From the NCBI RefSeq assembly GCF_000473045.1, contig NZ_KI421489.1, positions 192 to 64,191 on the forward strand: a DNA stretch of 64,000 nt, read 5' to 3'. Both the position numbers and the translations under genes were made by a program. Shown in pieces: positions 17,943 through 27,163 of the stretch; positions within the stretch are counted from its first letter, which is position 1, and each line of letters starts with the position of its first letter. The notes beneath the pieces were generated by a model. The model was not told where the DNA came from. It did not search any database and saw nothing but the letters and a program-made list of their open reading frames with translations. The stretch comes from Bradyrhizobium sp. WSM3983 (GTDB taxonomy: Bacteria; Pseudomonadota; Alphaproteobacteria; Rhizobiales; Xanthobacteraceae).

Positions 17943-18677
17943 TTAGTCCCTCTTCGCACGCGCTTCTCCCACCAGACGGACCAACATCTTGCGCAGCGCC
18001 GTGCCGTTCGTGACCCGCTCCGGAAAATCCAGCCGCAGTGCGGTCTGGCCGTCCTGCATGTCGAGACCTTCGGGGTCGCAGCCGGTGCAGCGCCAGTCGC
18101 CCGCGGCCGCGCCGAGCAGCCGCGTTGCGTACAGGCCCATGGCGTCGCGATGGTCGGCATTCATGTGCTCGACCGCCCCCTCCTCCGCCGCGAGCAGATC
18201 CTCGGCGCCGGCGAGGTCCGTGAGGAACTGCTCCGGCTTGAGATCGACGATTCGGCCAAAACCTGCAACCAGATGGGTTCCCGCAGGGTGGATCCGGAAA
18301 AACGCAAAATCCTTAAATGAGACAAAGGCTTCCGCCGACGGATGGGCATTGAGATACCGCCGCTGGAGCAAATCCCTCTCGCCGTCGGCCTGTTCGGCCC
18401 GACCGGACAGCATGATCCGGGCGCCTTCCAGCGGATCGCCCGCAGCGCGCTCGTCCAGCATCAGGGAGACCCGGCTGTCTGCGAGGATGTTCCTGGTATG
18501 AACCGCCAATTGCGAGATCAGCAGGATCGGCGAACCATCGGGGTGACTGGCCAGATTGACCAGGGAACAATAGGGATCGCCGCTGCCCGGCATGAGCGTC
18601 GCGAGCGCCCCCTGCCGCGACCGCCTGAGGAGCGATTTGGCAAGCTTTCCGGGGTCGAAATCAGGGGTCGGTTGCAT
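17943..18677 (-). CDS. HugZ-like pyridoxamine 5'-phosphate oxidase family protein
   Basis: This 244-residue protein has an N-terminal split-barrel flavin/heme-binding domain (LATLMPGSGDPYCSLVNLAS; SRVSLMLDERAAGDPL; FFRIHPAGTHLVAGFGRI). A C-terminal DUF2470 domain with EEGAVEHMNADHRDAMGLYA follows. This two-domain layout matches HugZ/HutZ-type heme-associated proteins. True heme oxygenase activity is not certain from sequence. ATG 18677 is preferred to an upstream in-frame start at 18704 because of its match to family N-termini. It lies divergent from chvI, 240 bp away. Confidence 0.85.
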   Translation of the reverse strand: MQPTPDFDPGKLAKSLLRRSRQGALATLMPGSGDPYCSLVNLASHPDGSPILLISQLAVHTRNILADSRVSLMLDERAAGDPLEGARIMLSGRAEQADGERDLLQRRYLNAHPSAEAFVSFKDFAFFRIHPAGTHLVAGFGRIVDLKPEQFLTDLAGAEDLLAAEEGAVEHMNADHRDAMGLYATRLLGAAAGDWRCTGCDPEGLDMQDGQTALRLDFPERVTNGTALRKMLVRLVGEARAKRD

Positions 18678-18917
18678 TGGCTTTCTCGGCTCAGGTGGTT
18701 GCAAGGCAGGCCTTTTTTCGGGTAAACGAGGGCCGGGTTATGGGTCGACATGCGGCGAATCTGCCGTGTTTCGCGGAACTTGGTCACACTTCAGCCCAGC
18801 TTGCATTGCTCGGTGACAAAGTTCGAATTCCAAGTTCGGGACCCATGTATGCGGCGCATCACTGGATTGCTCGCCGTTTAAGCCACGACCCAAACGGAAA
18901 GCAGAAAGCAGAGGCTC

Positions 18918-19619
18918 ATGCCCACAATCGCTTTGGTCGACGACGACCGCAACATTCTCACATCCGTCTCGATCGCGCTGGAAGCCGAAGGCTACCGCAT
19001 CATGACCTACACCGACGGCGCTTCCGCGCTTGACGGTTTCCGCACCACCCAGCCCGATCTCGCCATCCTCGACATCAAGATGCCGCGCATGGACGGCATG
19101 GAGACGCTGCGCCGTCTCAGGCAGAAGTCCGACCTGCCGGTGATCTTCCTGACCTCCAAGGACGAGGAGATCGACGAGCTGTTCGGCCTCAAGATGGGCG
19201 CCGACGATTTCATCCGCAAACCGTTCTCGCAGCGCCTGCTGGTCGAACGCGTCAAGGCGGTGCTGCGCCGCTCGGCGCCGAAGGATCCGACCGTCGCGCC
19301 GAAGGAGAACGACGCCAAGGCGCTCGATCGCGGCCTGCTGCGCATGGATCCAGAACGGCATACTTGCACCTGGAAGAACGAGCCGGTGACGCTCACCGTC
19401 ACCGAATTCCTGATCCTCCAGGCGCTGGCGACCCGGCCCGGCGTGGTCAAGAGCCGCAACGCGCTGATGGACGCCGCCTACGACGACCAGGTCTATGTCG
19501 ACGACCGCACCATCGACAGCCACATCAAGCGGCTGCGCAAGAAGTTCAAGGTGGTCGACAACGATTTCGAGATGATCGAGACGCTCTACGGCGTCGGCTA
19601 CCGCTTCAAGGAAGCCTGA
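18918..19619 (+). CDS. chvI: response regulator ChvI
   Basis: The 233-residue OmpR-type regulator has a receiver domain with ALVDDDRNIL (acidic pocket), DLAILDIKMPRMDGMETLRR (phosphoacceptor Asp) and VIFLTSKDEE plus the K of FIRKPFS. The C-terminal winged helix contains RTIDSHIKRLRKKF and YGVGYRFKE. Identity as ChvI rests on the neighbour order chvI-chvG-hprK-manX-hpr and on pckA nearby. In rhizobia ChvI controls envelope, exopolysaccharide and acid-stress genes. It starts the operon. Confidence 0.95.
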   Translation: MPTIALVDDDRNILTSVSIALEAEGYRIMTYTDGASALDGFRTTQPDLAILDIKMPRMDGMETLRRLRQKSDLPVIFLTSKDEEIDELFGLKMGADDFIRKPFSQRLLVERVKAVLRRSAPKDPTVAPKENDAKALDRGLLRMDPERHTCTWKNEPVTLTVTEFLILQALATRPGVVKSRNALMDAAYDDQVYVDDRTIDSHIKRLRKKFKVVDNDFEMIETLYGVGYRFKEA

Positions 19620-19735
19620 GGCGCACGCGCCTTCACAACAGATGAGGGCTGCGCCGGTTCTGAATTCCATCGGAACCGGGCATGCTCTAGGATGCGGGGG
19701 CCGTCGCACGAGCTGTCCTAACGCGGGCGTAAGCA

Positions 19736-21526
19736 TTGCTTGACCGAACGCAGTCTGATCCGAGTTCGAACGCCGAGGACGTTGTCGCCCACGGCGCCTC
19801 GGACCATGAAGACAAGCCGGGCTCGCGAGGCTGGGGGCCGCTGAACTGGCTCAAGCGCGCCGGCCAGTTCTTCTTCGCGCTGTCGTTCTCGAGCCTGACC
19901 CGCCGTATCGTCTCGCTCAACCTCGCGGGTCTCGTCGCCCTGGTCGCGAGCATCCTGTATCTCTCGCAGTTCCGCGCCGGCCTGATCGACGCCCGCGCGC
20001 AGAGCCTGCTGGTGCAGGCCGAAATCATCGCCGGCGCCATCGGCGCGTCGGCGACGGTGCAGACCAATGCGATCACCGTCGACCCCGAACGGCTGCTCGA
20101 CCTGAAGCTGGGTGAGAGCTATGGCGGGACCGACGACTCGCTGGATTTTCCGATCAATCCCGAGCGCGTGGCGCCGGTGTTGCGCACGCTGATCTCGCCG
20201 ACCAAAACCCGTGCGCGGATTTTCGATCCCAACGGTTCGGTGTTGCTCGACAGCCGTGACCTCGACGTTCTCAGGGCCTTCCCGCTGCCGCCACCGTCCG
20301 AGAAACCCGGCCTGGTCGAGCGCGCCATGGTCGCGACCCGCACCTGGTTGAACCGCGGCGACCTGCCGCTCTATCGCGAACTCGGGCGCGAGAACGGCAA
20401 TGGCTATGTCGAAGTCGCCGACGCGCTCCAGGGCCAGAAGCGCTCGATGGTGCGGGTCAATGCGCGCGGCGAGGTGATTGTCTCGGTCGCGGTCCCCGTG
20501 CTGCGCTCGCGCGCCATCCGTGGCGCGCTGATGCTGTCGACCCAGGGTGACGAAATCGATCAGATGGTCACCGCCGAGCGCCTCGCGATCCTGAAAGTCG
20601 GCGGCGTCGCCGCCGCGGTCATGATCATGCTGTCGTTGCTGCTCGCGAGCACCATCGCAGGTCCCGTGCGCCGGCTCGCCGATAGCGCCGAACGGGTCCG
20701 CCGCCGCATCAAGACCCGTGTCGAAATTCCCGACTTCACCCGTCGCCGCGACGAGATCGGCCACCTCTCCGGCGCGCTCCGCGACATGACCAACGCGCTC
20801 TACAAGCGGATCGAGGCGATCGAAATGTTCGCCGCCGACGTCGCCCACGAGCTGAAGAACCCGCTGACCTCGCTGCGCTCCGCGGTCGAGACGATGCCGC
20901 TGGCGCGCAATGAGACCAGTCGCGCCCGCCTGCTCGAAGTGATCGAGCACGACGTCAAGCGGCTCGACCGCCTGATCTCGGACATCTCGGATGCGAGCCG
21001 GCTCGATGCCGAATTGCAGCGGCAGGATGCGATCCCGGTCGATCTCAAGCGGCTCCTGGGTACCCTGGTTGCGGTCGCCAATGAAACGAAGCTCGGTCAC
21101 GACGTCGCGGTCGAGGCACGCTTCGAGGGCCGCAGCCCGACCGACACATTCGCGGTTACCGGCCATGATTCGCGGCTCGGGCAGGTGGTCTCCAACCTGC
21201 TCTCCAACGCGCAGTCCTTCTCGGAAGCCGGCAGCAAGGTGCGCCTGACCTGCCGCCGTGTCCGCGGCGAGATCGAGATCGTGGTCGACGATGACGGCCC
21301 CGGCATCCGTGACGACGCGCTGGAGCGCATCTTCGAGCGCTTTTACACCGACCGGCCGCACCAGGGCTTTGGCCAGAATTCCGGCCTCGGCCTGTCGATC
21401 TCCAAGCAGATCGTCGACGCCCATGGCGGGCGCATCTGGGCAGAGAACCGCGCCGGCCCAGCTGATGAAGACGGGGCGCCGACGATTGCCGGCGCGCGCT
21501 TCGTGGTGAGGCTGCCGGCGCTATGA
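19736..21526 (+). CDS. chvG: sensor histidine kinase ChvG
   Basis: The 596-residue kinase has an N-terminal cytoplasmic lead, two membrane segments (about residues 60-80 and 290-315) around a periplasmic sensor domain, a HAMP region and a dimerisation helix with the phosphoacceptor AADVAHELKNPLTSLRSAVE. The ATPase carries VVSNLLSNAQSFSE (N box), VDDDGPGIRD (G1) and NSGLGLSISKQIVDAHGG (G2). In other rhizobia ExoR binds the periplasmic part and represses it; exoR is not in this window. The start appears to be TTG 19736, which is not certain. Its end overlaps hprK by 4 bp. Confidence 0.94.
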   Translation: MLDRTQSDPSSNAEDVVAHGASDHEDKPGSRGWGPLNWLKRAGQFFFALSFSSLTRRIVSLNLAGLVALVASILYLSQFRAGLIDARAQSLLVQAEIIAGAIGASATVQTNAITVDPERLLDLKLGESYGGTDDSLDFPINPERVAPVLRTLISPTKTRARIFDPNGSVLLDSRDLDVLRAFPLPPPSEKPGLVERAMVATRTWLNRGDLPLYRELGRENGNGYVEVADALQGQKRSMVRVNARGEVIVSVAVPVLRSRAIRGALMLSTQGDEIDQMVTAERLAILKVGGVAAAVMIMLSLLLASTIAGPVRRLADSAERVRRRIKTRVEIPDFTRRRDEIGHLSGALRDMTNALYKRIEAIEMFAADVAHELKNPLTSLRSAVETMPLARNETSRARLLEVIEHDVKRLDRLISDISDASRLDAELQRQDAIPVDLKRLLGTLVAVANETKLGHDVAVEARFEGRSPTDTFAVTGHDSRLGQVVSNLLSNAQSFSEAGSKVRLTCRRVRGEIEIVVDDDGPGIRDDALERIFERFYTDRPHQGFGQNSGLGLSISKQIVDAHGGRIWAENRAGPADEDGAPTIAGARFVVRLPAL

Positions 21527-21972
21527 GCGACGGCGGGCCGAGCGTTCACGCCTCCGCGGTCAAGGTCGGCCCCCTGGCGGTGCTGATCCGTGGGCCCTCG
21601 GGGGCCGGCAAGTCGCGCCTTGCCTTCGATTTGATCATGGCGGGGCGCTCAGGCGTGATCGAAAGCGCCGTCCTGGTCGGTGACGACCGTGTCCATCTGG
21701 CGACAGTCGGCCATGAAATTTCGGTTCGTCCCGCCCCTCTTCTGGCCGGGCTGATCGAGATTCGCGGGCTGGGAATCCGCCGCTGCGACTTCGTGGAGCA
21801 TGCGACGGTCGGCCTCGTGGTCGATCTGGACGCCGACGACGCCGAACGGCTGCCGCCGCCGGAATTGCTGAAAACCACCATTTTGGGTGTCGAAATACCG
21901 CGAATCCCGGTCAAGCGCGGCGATTCGCCCCTCCCCTTGGTTGTTGCGGCCTTGATCACTACCAAGAGTTAA
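21523..21972 (+). CDS. hprK: HPr kinase/phosphorylase, short alphaproteobacterial type
   Basis: At 149 residues this is only the kinase core of HprK. The Walker A is RGPSGAGKSRLAFDL at residues about 23-37, and VGDDRVHL and IRGLGIRR follow. The N-terminal domain and most C-terminal helices found in Firmicute HprK (about 310 residues) are absent, as is normal for alphaproteobacteria. It phosphorylates HPr on the regulatory serine. It overlaps chvG (ATGA), so it is translated with the two-component pair. Confidence 0.93.
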   Translation: MSDGGPSVHASAVKVGPLAVLIRGPSGAGKSRLAFDLIMAGRSGVIESAVLVGDDRVHLATVGHEISVRPAPLLAGLIEIRGLGIRRCDFVEHATVGLVVDLDADDAERLPPPELLKTTILGVEIPRIPVKRGDSPLPLVVAALITTKS

Positions 21973-22179
21973 CCTCCGGCTAACCCTTGAGCCGATTGTT
22001 TGAAGGGAAATTGTAACCATATGAACCCCACACTCGCGACCGAATAGACCGGCGCAGCTCCCCTTATCCATCCGTCTAGATTCAGGGAGATACGCAACAT
22101 CCCCCCTTGCGCGGGGGCTCTGGATGGTCAAAGTGGCGCGTTCGTGCGGTGCACCAAAAGCGCCCGCGGGAGTTTTCCG

Positions 22180-22581
22180 ATGATTGGTCTAGTACTTGTG
22201 ACCCACGGGCGCCTTGCCGACGAATTCAAGGCAGCGCTTGAACATGTCATGGGCCCACAAAAGCAAATCGAAGCGATTACGATCGGCGCCGAAGATGATT
22301 CCGATCTCTGCCGAAGCGACATCATCGAGGCGGTTAACCGCGTCGATTCCGGCGACGGCGTTGCGATCCTCACCGACATGTTCGGCGGTACCCCGTCGAA
22401 CCTCGCGATTTCCTGCATGAGCCGGCCCAAGGTCGAAGTTCTCGCGGGCATCAACCTGCCCATGCTGGTGAAGCTCGCCAAGGTGCGCGAGGAGCGTCCG
22501 CTTCCCGACGCGATCGCGATGGCCCAGGAAGCCGGCCGCAAATACGTCACCATCGCCAGCCGGGTGCTCGCCGGCAAATGA
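22180..22581 (+). CDS. manX: PTS EIIA component, mannose family
   Basis: The 133-residue protein starts MIGLVLVTHGRLADEFKAAL, with active-site His9 in VTHG. It contains GVAILTDMFGGTPSNLAISC, the other hallmark of EIIA-Man. It accepts phosphate from HPr. No EIIB/EIIC genes are adjacent, so it is probably a regulatory rather than transport component, as in other rhizobia. ATG 22180 follows CGGGAG by 7 nt. It lies 207 bp after hprK and overlaps hpr by 4 bp. Confidence 0.94.
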   Translation: MIGLVLVTHGRLADEFKAALEHVMGPQKQIEAITIGAEDDSDLCRSDIIEAVNRVDSGDGVAILTDMFGGTPSNLAISCMSRPKVEVLAGINLPMLVKLAKVREERPLPDAIAMAQEAGRKYVTIASRVLAGK

Positions 22582-22895
22582 GCGACGACGCTCCACAAGC
22601 GGGGACAGGCGTGCCCGCGGGCGCGATTTCCAAAGAGCTCCTGATCATCAACAAGCGCGGCCTGCACGCCCGCGCCTCGGCAAAATTCGTCCAGGCGGTC
22701 GAGCGCTTCAACGCGCAGGTGTGGGTGACGCGCGGCGGCGAGACCGTCGGCGGCACCTCGATCATGGGCCTGATGATGCTTGCGGCAGGACCGGGGACGA
22801 CGATCACGGTTGCAGCCGCCGGCGACGATGCCGAAGCCGCGCTGGCGGCGATTACCGAGCTCGTTGAAAGCAAATTCAACGAGGAAGGGGTTTAG
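22578..22895 (+). CDS. hpr: HPr family phosphocarrier
   Basis: The 105-residue protein has the HPr fold. KRGLHARASAKFVQ (residues about 27-40) holds the EI-phosphorylated His, and GGTSIMGLMMLAAGPGT holds the regulatory Ser that HprK modifies. It has an N-terminal extension of about 18 residues beyond a typical HPr. It is the last gene of the chvI-chvG-hprK-manX-hpr run and joins it to the nitrogen-type PTS. The upstream EI gene is not in this window. It is convergent with the glycosyltransferase 10 bp away. Confidence 0.94.
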   Translation: MSDDAPQAGTGVPAGAISKELLIINKRGLHARASAKFVQAVERFNAQVWVTRGGETVGGTSIMGLMMLAAGPGTTITVAAAGDDAEAALAAITELVESKFNEEGV

Positions 22896-22904
22896 GCCCC
22901 TCGG

Positions 22905-24530
22905 TCACTTCTCCGGCGGGGCGATGTAGACGTTCCACGTCATCGACGGACCGGCCTTGCCGTGGGTGAAGCGGCGCGTCGTCATCACCATCCGCTCGGC
23001 GTTCGGCGCGATCTCGGACACCCATTTCTCGAATGCAGGCAAGCGGCCGTCGGTCGGGTCGAACACGCCGATGAAGCCGTATTTCCTGACGTCGTCGAGT
23101 GTCGTCAGCCCGGAGCCCCACGCCTCGTTCGGCGTGAACGCAGCCGGATGATCGGCGCTGTAGAACACCATCGGCTGGATCGATTCCATGGTGCCGGCAA
23201 CGATCGCCCAGCGCGAGGCGAAGCGCGAATGCCAGGCTTGCGTCAGCTCGCGCGCAAGCTCCGAGCGCGCACCATAGGTCGCCGTATTGTCGGAATTCGC
23301 CGCCATCTCGCGCGCGGCGATCCAGGGCGAGGCGACAAGCGTCGCGACGCTGAGCACGAGCCAGATCGCTACGATGTTGAACAGCACGGCGCTCTGCACC
23401 CGCAGCGTCGGGATCGCGACCAGCGCGAGCGGCACCAGGAAGAACAGCGAGATGCCCCAATCGGTCTTCATGTAGATGCTGAAGGCAAGCGCGCCGAGCG
23501 GCGGCCCGGCCGCGACGATGATCTGGATGATCCAGATGTTCAGCGCCTGGGGAACATTGACGCTCGCGTTGGCGCCGCGCGCCCAGGCCCGCGTGACAAT
23601 GCGCAGCGGCGCGCGCACAAGCAGCGTCAGCCAGGGCGGCACCAGCGCCATCGCGAGTGCGGCGAGCGCCACGGGAAGCGCCAGCAGCGCGGCGTTGTGC
23701 AGGACATAGCCGAACACGAGCTGACGCACCTGGCCGGCATCCTCGATGCTGTAGGTGTCGCCGGCATAGGTCAGCGGCACGAAATGCGCATCCGCAAGCC
23801 AGACGATGTGCGGGATCATCGCCACTGCCATCGTCGCGATCGCGACCCATGGCGCCGGCGACAGCAGGAACTTCATGCGCTCCGGATGGATCAGCGCGGC
23901 AAGGCCAATGGCGCCGATCATGGTCAGCACCCAGTATTTGGTCATCAGCGCCAGCGCGCCGGCAAGCCCGAGAAAGATTCCGGACTGCCAGCTCCGCTTC
24001 TCGAACGCGTTGAGATAAGCGAGCACGACGAGCGGCAAGGTGACGAGCTGAAGCAGATCGGGGTTGTACTTGAAGCCCTTGAAATTGAAGATGGGATAGA
24101 GCGCGACCATCACCACGACCAGGAACGCGCGGCGCGGATCGACCACGCGCAACGCGACCAGCCAGCAGATCACCATGCCGACGCTGACCGTCGCCATCGC
24201 CAGCGCATAGGTCGCCCAGTCCGTTGCGGGGAGAACCCAAAACCAGAGCCCGGCGATCCAGCCCGACAACGGCGGATGCTTGCCGTAGCCCCACAGGAAT
24301 TTCTGCCCCCAGCCCCAGGCTTCTGCGACGTCCATGTGAACGTCCTGCGCCGCCTTGAGATTGATCAGGATGAAGGTCCAGATCACCGCATGCAGGATGG
24401 CGAGCTGGATCACCAGCCAAAGCCGGGCCGAGGGGTGGGTCGCGTAGGCAACCAGCCAGGCCCGGAAACGGTCAAAGCCGAGGCGTGTCTTTGCGCGCGC
24501 GCGGGCGGAGGGGATCGAGGTCGTTGACAT
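22905..24530 (-). CDS. glycosyltransferase family 39-type membrane protein
   Basis: The protein has 541 residues and about 11-12 membrane helices. An early periplasmic loop has DVHMDVAEAWGWGQKFLWGYGKHPPLSGW, in which the acidic residues and the KHPPL motif are typical of ArnT/PMT-like GT-C glycosyltransferases using lipid-linked sugars. A C-terminal soluble domain carries SADHPAAFTPNEAWGSGLTT. The acceptor (lipid A, protein or glycan) is unknown. ATG 24530 (MSTTSIPS) is chosen; a longer frame to 24617 would run into the lepA promoter region. Confidence 0.85.
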   Translation of the reverse strand: MSTTSIPSARARAKTRLGFDRFRAWLVAYATHPSARLWLVIQLAILHAVIWTFILINLKAAQDVHMDVAEAWGWGQKFLWGYGKHPPLSGWIAGLWFWVLPATDWATYALAMATVSVGMVICWLVALRVVDPRRAFLVVVMVALYPIFNFKGFKYNPDLLQLVTLPLVVLAYLNAFEKRSWQSGIFLGLAGALALMTKYWVLTMIGAIGLAALIHPERMKFLLSPAPWVAIATMAVAMIPHIVWLADAHFVPLTYAGDTYSIEDAGQVRQLVFGYVLHNAALLALPVALAALAMALVPPWLTLLVRAPLRIVTRAWARGANASVNVPQALNIWIIQIIVAAGPPLGALAFSIYMKTDWGISLFFLVPLALVAIPTLRVQSAVLFNIVAIWLVLSVATLVASPWIAAREMAANSDNTATYGARSELARELTQAWHSRFASRWAIVAGTMESIQPMVFYSADHPAAFTPNEAWGSGLTTLDDVRKYGFIGVFDPTDGRLPAFEKWVSEIAPNAERMVMTTRRFTHGKAGPSMTWNVYIAPPEK

Positions 24531-24643
24531 GGCCGTTGCGTAGCGCGTTTTGGCACCCGGTGGAATCAGCTTGGCGTGAAGAAAGGCCCTGAAATTACAG
24601 CAATATGGTTGCCGCACGGGGATGTGAGTGGTATCCCGCGCCC

Positions 24644-26455
24644 ATGACGACCGTCCCCATTTCCAACATCCGCAATTTCTCCATCGTCGCCCATATCGAC
24701 CATGGCAAATCGACGCTGGCCGACCGCCTGATCCAGATGACCGGCGGCCTCTCCGACCGCGAAATGGCGGGCAAGGAGCAGGTGCTCGATTCCATGGACA
24801 TCGAGCGCGAGCGCGGTATCACCATCAAGGCGCAGACGGTCCGGCTCGCCTATCGCGCCAAGGACGGCAAGGATTACATCTTCAACCTGATGGACACGCC
24901 AGGCCATGTCGACTTCGCCTACGAGGTCTCGCGGTCGCTGGCGGCCTGCGAGGGTTCCCTGCTGGTGGTCGACGCCAGCCAGGGCGTCGAAGCGCAGACA
25001 CTCGCCAACGTCTACCAGGCGCTCGACAACAATCACGAGATCGTTCCTGTCCTGAACAAGGTCGACCTTCCGGCCGCAGAGCCCGAGAAGGTCAAGCAGC
25101 AGATCGAGGACGTCATCGGCATCGACGCCTCCGACGCGGTGATGATCTCGGCCAAGACCGGCCTGGGCATTCCCGATGTGCTGGAAGCCATCGTCACCCG
25201 ACTGCCGCCGCCGAAGGGCGATCGCGACGCAACGTTGAAGGCGCTGCTGGTCGACAGCTGGTACGACGTCTACCTCGGCGTGGTCGTGCTGATCCGCGTC
25301 GTCGACGGCGTCATGAAGAAGGGCAGCCGCGTCCGCATGATGGGCACAGGTGCGGCCTATGACATCGAGCGCGTCGGCTTCTTCACGCCGAAGATGCAGC
25401 AGGTCGACGAGCTCGGCCCCGGCGAGATCGGCTTCATCACCGCCGCGATCAAGGAGGTCGCAGACACCCGCGTCGGCGACACCATCACCGACGACAGGAA
25501 ACCCGTCACGGAGATGCTGCCGGGCTTCAAGCCGGCGATCCCCGTGGTGTTCTGCGGCCTGTTCCCGATCGATGCCGACGACTTCGAAACCCTGCGCGCC
25601 GCGATGGGCAAGCTGCGGCTGAACGACGCCAGCTTCTCCTTCGAGATGGAAACCTCGGCCGCACTCGGCTTCGGCTTCCGCTGCGGCTTCCTCGGGCTGC
25701 TGCACCTCGAGATCATCCAGGAGCGGCTGTCGCGCGAGTTCGATCTCAATCTGATCGCGACCGCACCGAGCGTCATCTACAAGATGAAGCTCAACGACGG
25801 CTCCGAGATCGAGATCCACAATCCCATCGACATGCCGGACGTGGTCAAGATCGCGGAGATCGAGGAGCCCTGGATCGAAGCCACGATCCTCACTCCCGAC
25901 GAATATCTCGGCAGCGTGCTGAAGCTGTGCCAGGACCGCCGCGGCTCCCAGAAGGAGCTGACTTACGTCGGCTCCCGCGCGATGGTGAAGTATGATCTGC
26001 CGCTCAACGAAGTCGTGTTCGATTTCTACGACCGTCTGAAGTCGGTCTCCAAGGGCTACGCCTCGTTCGACTATCATCTCACCGACTACAAGCCGGCCGA
26101 CCTCGTCAAGATGCAGATCCTGGTCAACAACGAGCCGGTCGATGCGCTCTCGATGCTGGTGCATCGCACCCGTGCCGAAGGCCGCGGCCGGGCCATGGTC
26201 GAGAAGATGAAGGAGCTGATCCCGCCGCACATGTTCCAGATCCCGATCCAGGCGGCGATCGGCGGCAAGGTGATCGCGCGCGAGACGGTCCGCGCGCTGC
26301 GCAAGGACGTCACCGCAAAATGCTACGGCGGCGACATCACGCGTAAGCGCAAGCTTCTGGAGAAGCAGAAGGAAGGCAAGAAGAAGATGCGGCAGTTCGG
26401 CAAGGTCGACATCCCGCAGGAAGCTTTCATTGCCGCGCTGAAGGTCGACAGCTGA
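24644..26455 (+). CDS. lepA: elongation factor 4 (back-translocase LepA)
   Basis: At 603 residues this has the standard LepA length. The GTPase motifs are G1 AHIDHGKSTLADRL, DIERERGITIKAQTV, DTPGHVDF and NKVD. The LepA-specific C-terminal domain with GGDITRKRKLLEKQKEGKKK is present and distinguishes it from EF-G. It acts on stalled ribosomes. ATG 24644 is used because the protein then starts MTTVPISNIRNFSIVAHIDH as in the family; an upstream in-frame ATG at 24605 adds 13 unconserved residues. Divergent from the glycosyltransferase. Confidence 0.97.
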   Translation: MTTVPISNIRNFSIVAHIDHGKSTLADRLIQMTGGLSDREMAGKEQVLDSMDIERERGITIKAQTVRLAYRAKDGKDYIFNLMDTPGHVDFAYEVSRSLAACEGSLLVVDASQGVEAQTLANVYQALDNNHEIVPVLNKVDLPAAEPEKVKQQIEDVIGIDASDAVMISAKTGLGIPDVLEAIVTRLPPPKGDRDATLKALLVDSWYDVYLGVVVLIRVVDGVMKKGSRVRMMGTGAAYDIERVGFFTPKMQQVDELGPGEIGFITAAIKEVADTRVGDTITDDRKPVTEMLPGFKPAIPVVFCGLFPIDADDFETLRAAMGKLRLNDASFSFEMETSAALGFGFRCGFLGLLHLEIIQERLSREFDLNLIATAPSVIYKMKLNDGSEIEIHNPIDMPDVVKIAEIEEPWIEATILTPDEYLGSVLKLCQDRRGSQKELTYVGSRAMVKYDLPLNEVVFDFYDRLKSVSKGYASFDYHLTDYKPADLVKMQILVNNEPVDALSMLVHRTRAEGRGRAMVEKMKELIPPHMFQIPIQAAIGGKVIARETVRALRKDVTAKCYGGDITRKRKLLEKQKEGKKKMRQFGKVDIPQEAFIAALKVDS

Positions 26456-26870
26456 GGCGAGTGCTCGGACCGCCTAAGCATGATGGCGATGGGGTCCGGC
26501 TGAGGCTTGCTGGACCGGACAAAAAATATCGAAAACAACCCCATGCACAGTAGCCAGTGGCCACGCGGCACTCGCTGCTGATTTTACGAAACGACTTGAC
26601 GCGTCGGGCAAAACAGCGGCACGATGGCATCATGGCGGCGCCTGTGGATGGCGGGACCATTGCCGGGAGATCGAACAGGCGCCTTTCCAGGGCGAATCGA
26701 ACCCCGCGCCTCGCGCGCTTAATGCGCGACGTCCTTAATGGCCTTTGAGCATCGGGCCGTCCCCCGATCGAACGACGCTGGCAGCAGAAATTGTCGTCAT
26801 GATGCGGGCAGCTCAGGGCCTTGCCTCTTGGTCGGGCATCCAGATGAGCGGACAGAGCAGGAAGTAGACC
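26456..26870. other. intergenic region after lepA, no gene recognised
   Basis: This 415-bp stretch marks the start of a less conserved region. A GC-rich imperfect hairpin (GTCCGG...CCGGAC at about 26491-26518) may end lepA transcription. A sequence near 26690 (CGAATCGAACCCCGC) resembles a tRNA T-arm complement, but no tRNA folds around it. Open frames here look random. Confidence 0.4.
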
Positions 26871-27116
26871 ATGAAAAATCATATGAATTTCTTTACAATC
26901 GTCACGACAGTCGCGGCGAGCATTATGCTCATAGCGGCGACGGAAGGCGTGTTCGCCCGAGACAACACCGGTACGCGCCCGATCAGCTCTGCCGCGGCAA
27001 AGCCCTTCAACATCAATGGTGGCCCGGGCAAGGGCATCGGCGGCGAACCCACTGCCGGGTTGGGCGGCTCTATGGGTGGCGGGACCCGCCCCACTCGCCC
27101 GCACCGGCAATGGTGA
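26871..27116 (+). CDS. small secreted Gly-rich protein
   Basis: This 81-residue protein has a signal peptide (FFTIVTTVAASIMLIAATEG, cleaved near VFARD). The short mature part is rich in Gly, Pro and Thr (NINGGPGKGIGGEPTAGLGG). No family was recognised. The ribosome site AGGAAG lies 8 nt before the ATG, which supports expression. It is followed by a perfect hairpin shared with the convergent LuxR gene. Confidence 0.6.
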   Translation: MKNHMNFFTIVTTVAASIMLIAATEGVFARDNTGTRPISSAAAKPFNINGGPGKGIGGEPTAGLGGSMGGGTRPTRPHRQW

Positions 27117-27142
27117 TCAGTGAAGGCGCTGAGGAAATGTGG

Positions 27143-27163
27143 AGGCACGCCGTTTGCGTGCCT
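27143..27163. terminator. perfect hairpin between convergent genes
   Basis: AGGCACGC and GCGTGCCT form an 8-bp stem around CGTTT. It sits between the stop of the Gly-rich gene (27116) and immediately next to the stop of the LuxR gene (27164). It is likely a bidirectional terminator, though the flanking U-tract is poor. Confidence 0.6.

Noticed and set aside
15470..18013. 847-codon open frame on the plus strand opposite the TPR-CHAT gene
   Set aside because: Shadow frame with Arg-rich repetitive product. The minus-strand protein has a signal peptide, TPRs and catalytic residues.
26490..26530. Intrinsic terminator after lepA (GTCCGG...CCGGAC followed by A run)
   Set aside because: The A run is on the wrong side for a plus-strand terminator, and the loop is long; kept only as an imperfect hairpin.
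26680..26710. tRNA T-arm-like sequence
   Set aside because: The stem does not pair properly around the TTCGATT loop, and no acceptor, D or anticodon arm could be built.
26427..27110. 227-codon minus-strand frame across the lepA end
   Set aside because: No ribosome site, no recognisable domain, and it overlaps lepA and the small secreted gene.
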